Below, one piece after another: positions 5,071 to 6,435 of a DNA stretch of 6,435 nucleotides. Position numbers and translations under genes: made by a program. Source of the DNA: an uncultured Bryobacterales bacterium. GTDB taxonomy: Bacteria > Acidobacteriota > Terriglobia > Bryobacterales > UBA6623. The notes under the pieces were generated by a model. It saw only the letters and a program-made list of their open reading frames with translations. It was not told where the DNA came from and made no database searches. Within the stretch, counting starts at the first letter, position 1. Every line of letters begins with the position of its first letter. The stretch is from NCBI GenBank assembly GCA_946887065.1, contig CAMPKL010000225.1, positions 1 to 6,435 of the forward strand, read 5' to 3'.

Positions 5071-6435
5071 CGGGATCTCCTCATTTGGAACGGCACGCTC
5101 TTCGTTATTCCTAGTATCAGGGTAGAAAGCCGGAAATTGTCCGCTTCCGCCTCACGTACAACCTGGCGGACCGCGGGTGCGTCGTAATACTCCGCGCCGC
5201 GTCCCAGTCCGTACGTCATTAACTTCTCGGCCACCACGCCCGCGAAAATCTCGGGACGGGCTAAGATAGCCTCCTCAATTCCTGTAACTCCGTCAAACTC
5301 CTGGCCGTCCGGCAGGCCGCCCGAGGCATCGATCTCAGCCCCGCCGTCCAACGTTCTCCAGTGGCCCACCGCATCGTAATTTTCGAGCGAAAAGCCCACC
5401 GGATCCGTCAGTTGATGGCAGGCATAGCAAACCGGGTTCTCCCGGTGCGCGGCCAGCCGCTCACGTACGGTCAGATCAGCGGCGATTTTGGTCTCTTCCA
5501 AGGCCGGCACATTCGGCGGCGGCGGCGGCGGCGGCACGCCCAGAATGTTTTCCAGAATCCACTTGCCCCGGATGACCGGCGAAGTCCGCGTGGCGTAAGA
5601 AGTCACAGTCAGCACGCTGCCATGGCGCAACAAGCCGCCCCGCATCACCTCCGGTCCCAGCTCGACCCGTCGGAAGCGGCTGCCGTAAATATTCGGAACC
5701 CCGTAGTGCTTCGCCAGCCGCTCGTTCAAAAACGTGTAGTCCGCGCGAAGCAGGTCCAGCACGCTGCGGTCCTCTCTCAAGATGCTCTCGAAGAACAACT
5801 CCGTCTCTCGCCGGAAAGATTGCCGCAGATTGTCGTCCCAGTCCGGGAACAGCCGCATGTCGGGCCGGATCCCATCCAGATTCCGCAGGTAGAGCCATTG
5901 CGAGGCGAAATTCGTCACCAACGTCTCGGAGCGCTGATCCGCCAACATGCGCCGTACTTGGCTCTCCAACACGTCGGGCTCATGCAGCTTCCCCGCCATC
6001 GCCGCGTCGAGCAATTCGTCGTCCGGGATGCTGCTCCACAAGAAGAACGACAGCCGCGAAGCGAGTTCGACGTCGCTCAGCCGGTAGGCCGTCCCCGCAG
6101 CGATGCCCTTTGGGTCGCGCTCGACGCGGAATAGAAACTCCGGGCTGACCAGCACGGCCGACAACGCCATCTCGATCCCCGCGTCGAATCCGCCGTTAGC
6201 TCGAGCCTGACGGAAGAACTCCATTGGCCGCGCCAGATCCTGCTCGGCCACCGGGCGCCGGTAGGCCCGCCGCGTGAGCGTTGTCAGAATCTCTTTGGCG
6301 CAAGCGTCCTCTTCGCCGCCGCCCGCCGGAGTGCAGGTGAACAACCGGCGGCGGCTCGGCGACTCTCCCGGTCCATCGGGATCGTACGGACCCGTAATCG
6401 ACACGGAGTAAAGCGCCGGCGTGGCCCGCGGATGG
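5067..6435 (-). CDS. DUF1592/DUF1588/DUF1585 domain protein, c-heme-motif type (5' end beyond window)
   Basis: The frame stays open through the right edge, so this is the C-terminal part of a larger gene; the GTG at 6404 is internal. At least 455 codons are visible. Domains in order are DUF1595-like (about 6308-6120, with EILTTLTRRAYRRPV), DUF1592 (about 6095-5709, with LSFFLWSSIPDDELL and FASQWL), DUF1588 (about 5657-5355) and DUF1585 (about 5312-5085, with KLMTYGLGR). DUF1588 contains NPVCYACH followed by DPVGFSLE, a CxxCH c-type heme-binding motif like those of cytochrome c peroxidase-like proteins. A seven-proline run precedes it and is usual for the family. Full-length members normally begin with a signal peptide, often a planctomycete-type cytochrome c domain, and DUF1587; these would lie upstream. 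An exported redox role is inferred; no reaction is established. The stop overlaps the DUF1552 start (ATGA), so the two are translationally coupled. Confidence 0.93.
   Translation of the reverse strand, partial: HPRATPALYSVSITGPYDPDGPGESPSRRRLFTCTPAGGGEEDACAKEILTTLTRRAYRRPVAEQDLARPMEFFRQARANGGFDAGIEMALSAVLVSPEFLFRVERDPKGIAAGTAYRLSDVELASRLSFFLWSSIPDDELLDAAMAGKLHEPDVLESQVRRMLADQRSETLVTNFASQWLYLRNLDGIRPDMRLFPDWDDNLRQSFRRETELFFESILREDRSVLDLLRADYTFLNERLAKHYGVPNIYGSRFRRVELGPEVMRGGLLRHGSVLTVTSYATRTSPVIRGKWILENILGVPPPPPPPNVPALEETKIAADLTVRERLAAHRENPVCYACHQLTDPVGFSLENYDAVGHWRTLDGGAEIDASGGLPDGQEFDGVTGIEEAILARPEIFAGVVAEKLMTYGLGRGAEYYDAPAVRQVVREAEADNFRLSTLILGITKSVPFQMRRSR
5077..5082 (-). promoter_or_regulatory. 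Ribosome binding site of the DUF1552 gene
   Basis: GAGGAG on the minus strand lies six bases before the ATG at 5070. It is a strong Shine-Dalgarno inside the final codons of the DUF1592 gene. It decides the start and adds to the stop/start overlap. Confidence 0.75.
5415..5429 (-). other. CxxCH c-type heme motif within the DUF1588 domain
   Basis: The codons TGC TAT GCC TGC CAT encode CYACH. This pentapeptide is the standard covalent heme c attachment site and would need export and the cytochrome c maturation machinery. The context NPxCxxCHxxxDPxGF is typical of DUF1588. Whether heme is really bound has not, to my knowledge, been shown for this family. Confidence 0.75.
5514..5535 (-). repeat. 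CCG triplet run encoding seven prolines
   Basis: Seven consecutive CCG codons (CGG/GGC triplets on the plus strand) encode PPPPPPP in DUF1588. Every proline uses the same codon, so the tract is a perfect trinucleotide repeat. Translation would depend on EF-P. Polyproline here is usual in the family, so it is a protein motif and probably not an evolving microsatellite. Confidence 0.8.

Larger units (their letters stand above)
1087..6435 (-). other. Probable four-gene operon: DUF1592 - DUF1552 - ankyrin - PHP
   Basis: All four genes read on the minus strand. Junctions are a 4-bp overlap (5067-5070), a 15-bp gap (3721-3735) and a gap of about 51 bp before the PHP start (27 bp if the TTG start is used). 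No terminator-like hairpin with a T run is visible between them. The start of the transcript lies beyond the window. PHP is the least certain member because it may have its own -10 element. Confidence 0.65.

Noticed and set aside
5361..6134. 257-codon open frame on the plus strand opposite the DUF1592 gene
   Set aside because: It is Arg/His/Gln-rich, including an arginine run that is simply the proline repeat read on the other strand. The real gene is on the minus strand.
6402..6404. GTG as the start codon of the DUF1592 gene
   Set aside because: The frame continues open to the window edge with family-like sequence (ALYSVSITGP). The domains that normally precede this region would be missing, so the codon is internal.

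Overview
The window is a gene-dense, fairly GC-rich stretch of bacterial chromosome. It holds six protein genes and almost no intergenic DNA. The mix is a DUF1592-type c-heme-motif protein, a Tat-exported DUF1552 protein, an exported ankyrin-repeat protein, an exported PHP phosphodiesterase and an esterase/SMP-30 pair. This is typical of large genomes of Acidobacteriota (Bryobacterales/Solibacter or Vicinamibacteria type). Planctomycetota, Verrucomicrobiota and some Gammaproteobacteria carry similar genes. The Acidobacteriota assignment is an inference from gene content, not from a marker gene.

Left part, plus strand (1-1090): the last 45 codons of an enterochelin-esterase/esterase-D-like alpha/beta hydrolase overlap by 4 bp (ATGA) with a complete, secreted SMP-30/gluconolactonase-like beta-propeller gene. 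The two are probably translationally coupled. The propeller keeps the conserved Glu of the metal site but appears to have lost the usual Asn/Asn/Asp ligands.

Right part, minus strand (6435 down to 1087): four genes run in one direction with tiny gaps: DUF1592 protein (5' end beyond the window) -> 4-bp ATGA overlap -> DUF1552 protein -> 15-bp gap -> ankyrin-repeat protein -> about 51-bp gap -> PHP-domain phosphodiesterase. They look like one operon. DUF1552 carries a twin-arginine signal, and the ankyrin and PHP proteins carry Sec-type signals. The DUF1592 protein carries a CxxCH heme-type motif, and its own signal would lie outside the window. The set therefore looks like a periplasmic or cell-surface module. 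DUF1592/DUF1552 pairs are widespread but have no established biochemical role that I know of.

The two transcription units converge and overlap tail to tail by 4 bp, so their stop codons share bases and there is no room for a terminator between them. I see no RNA genes, mobile elements, CRISPR arrays or attachment sites. There is no gene-free stretch longer than about 50 bp.
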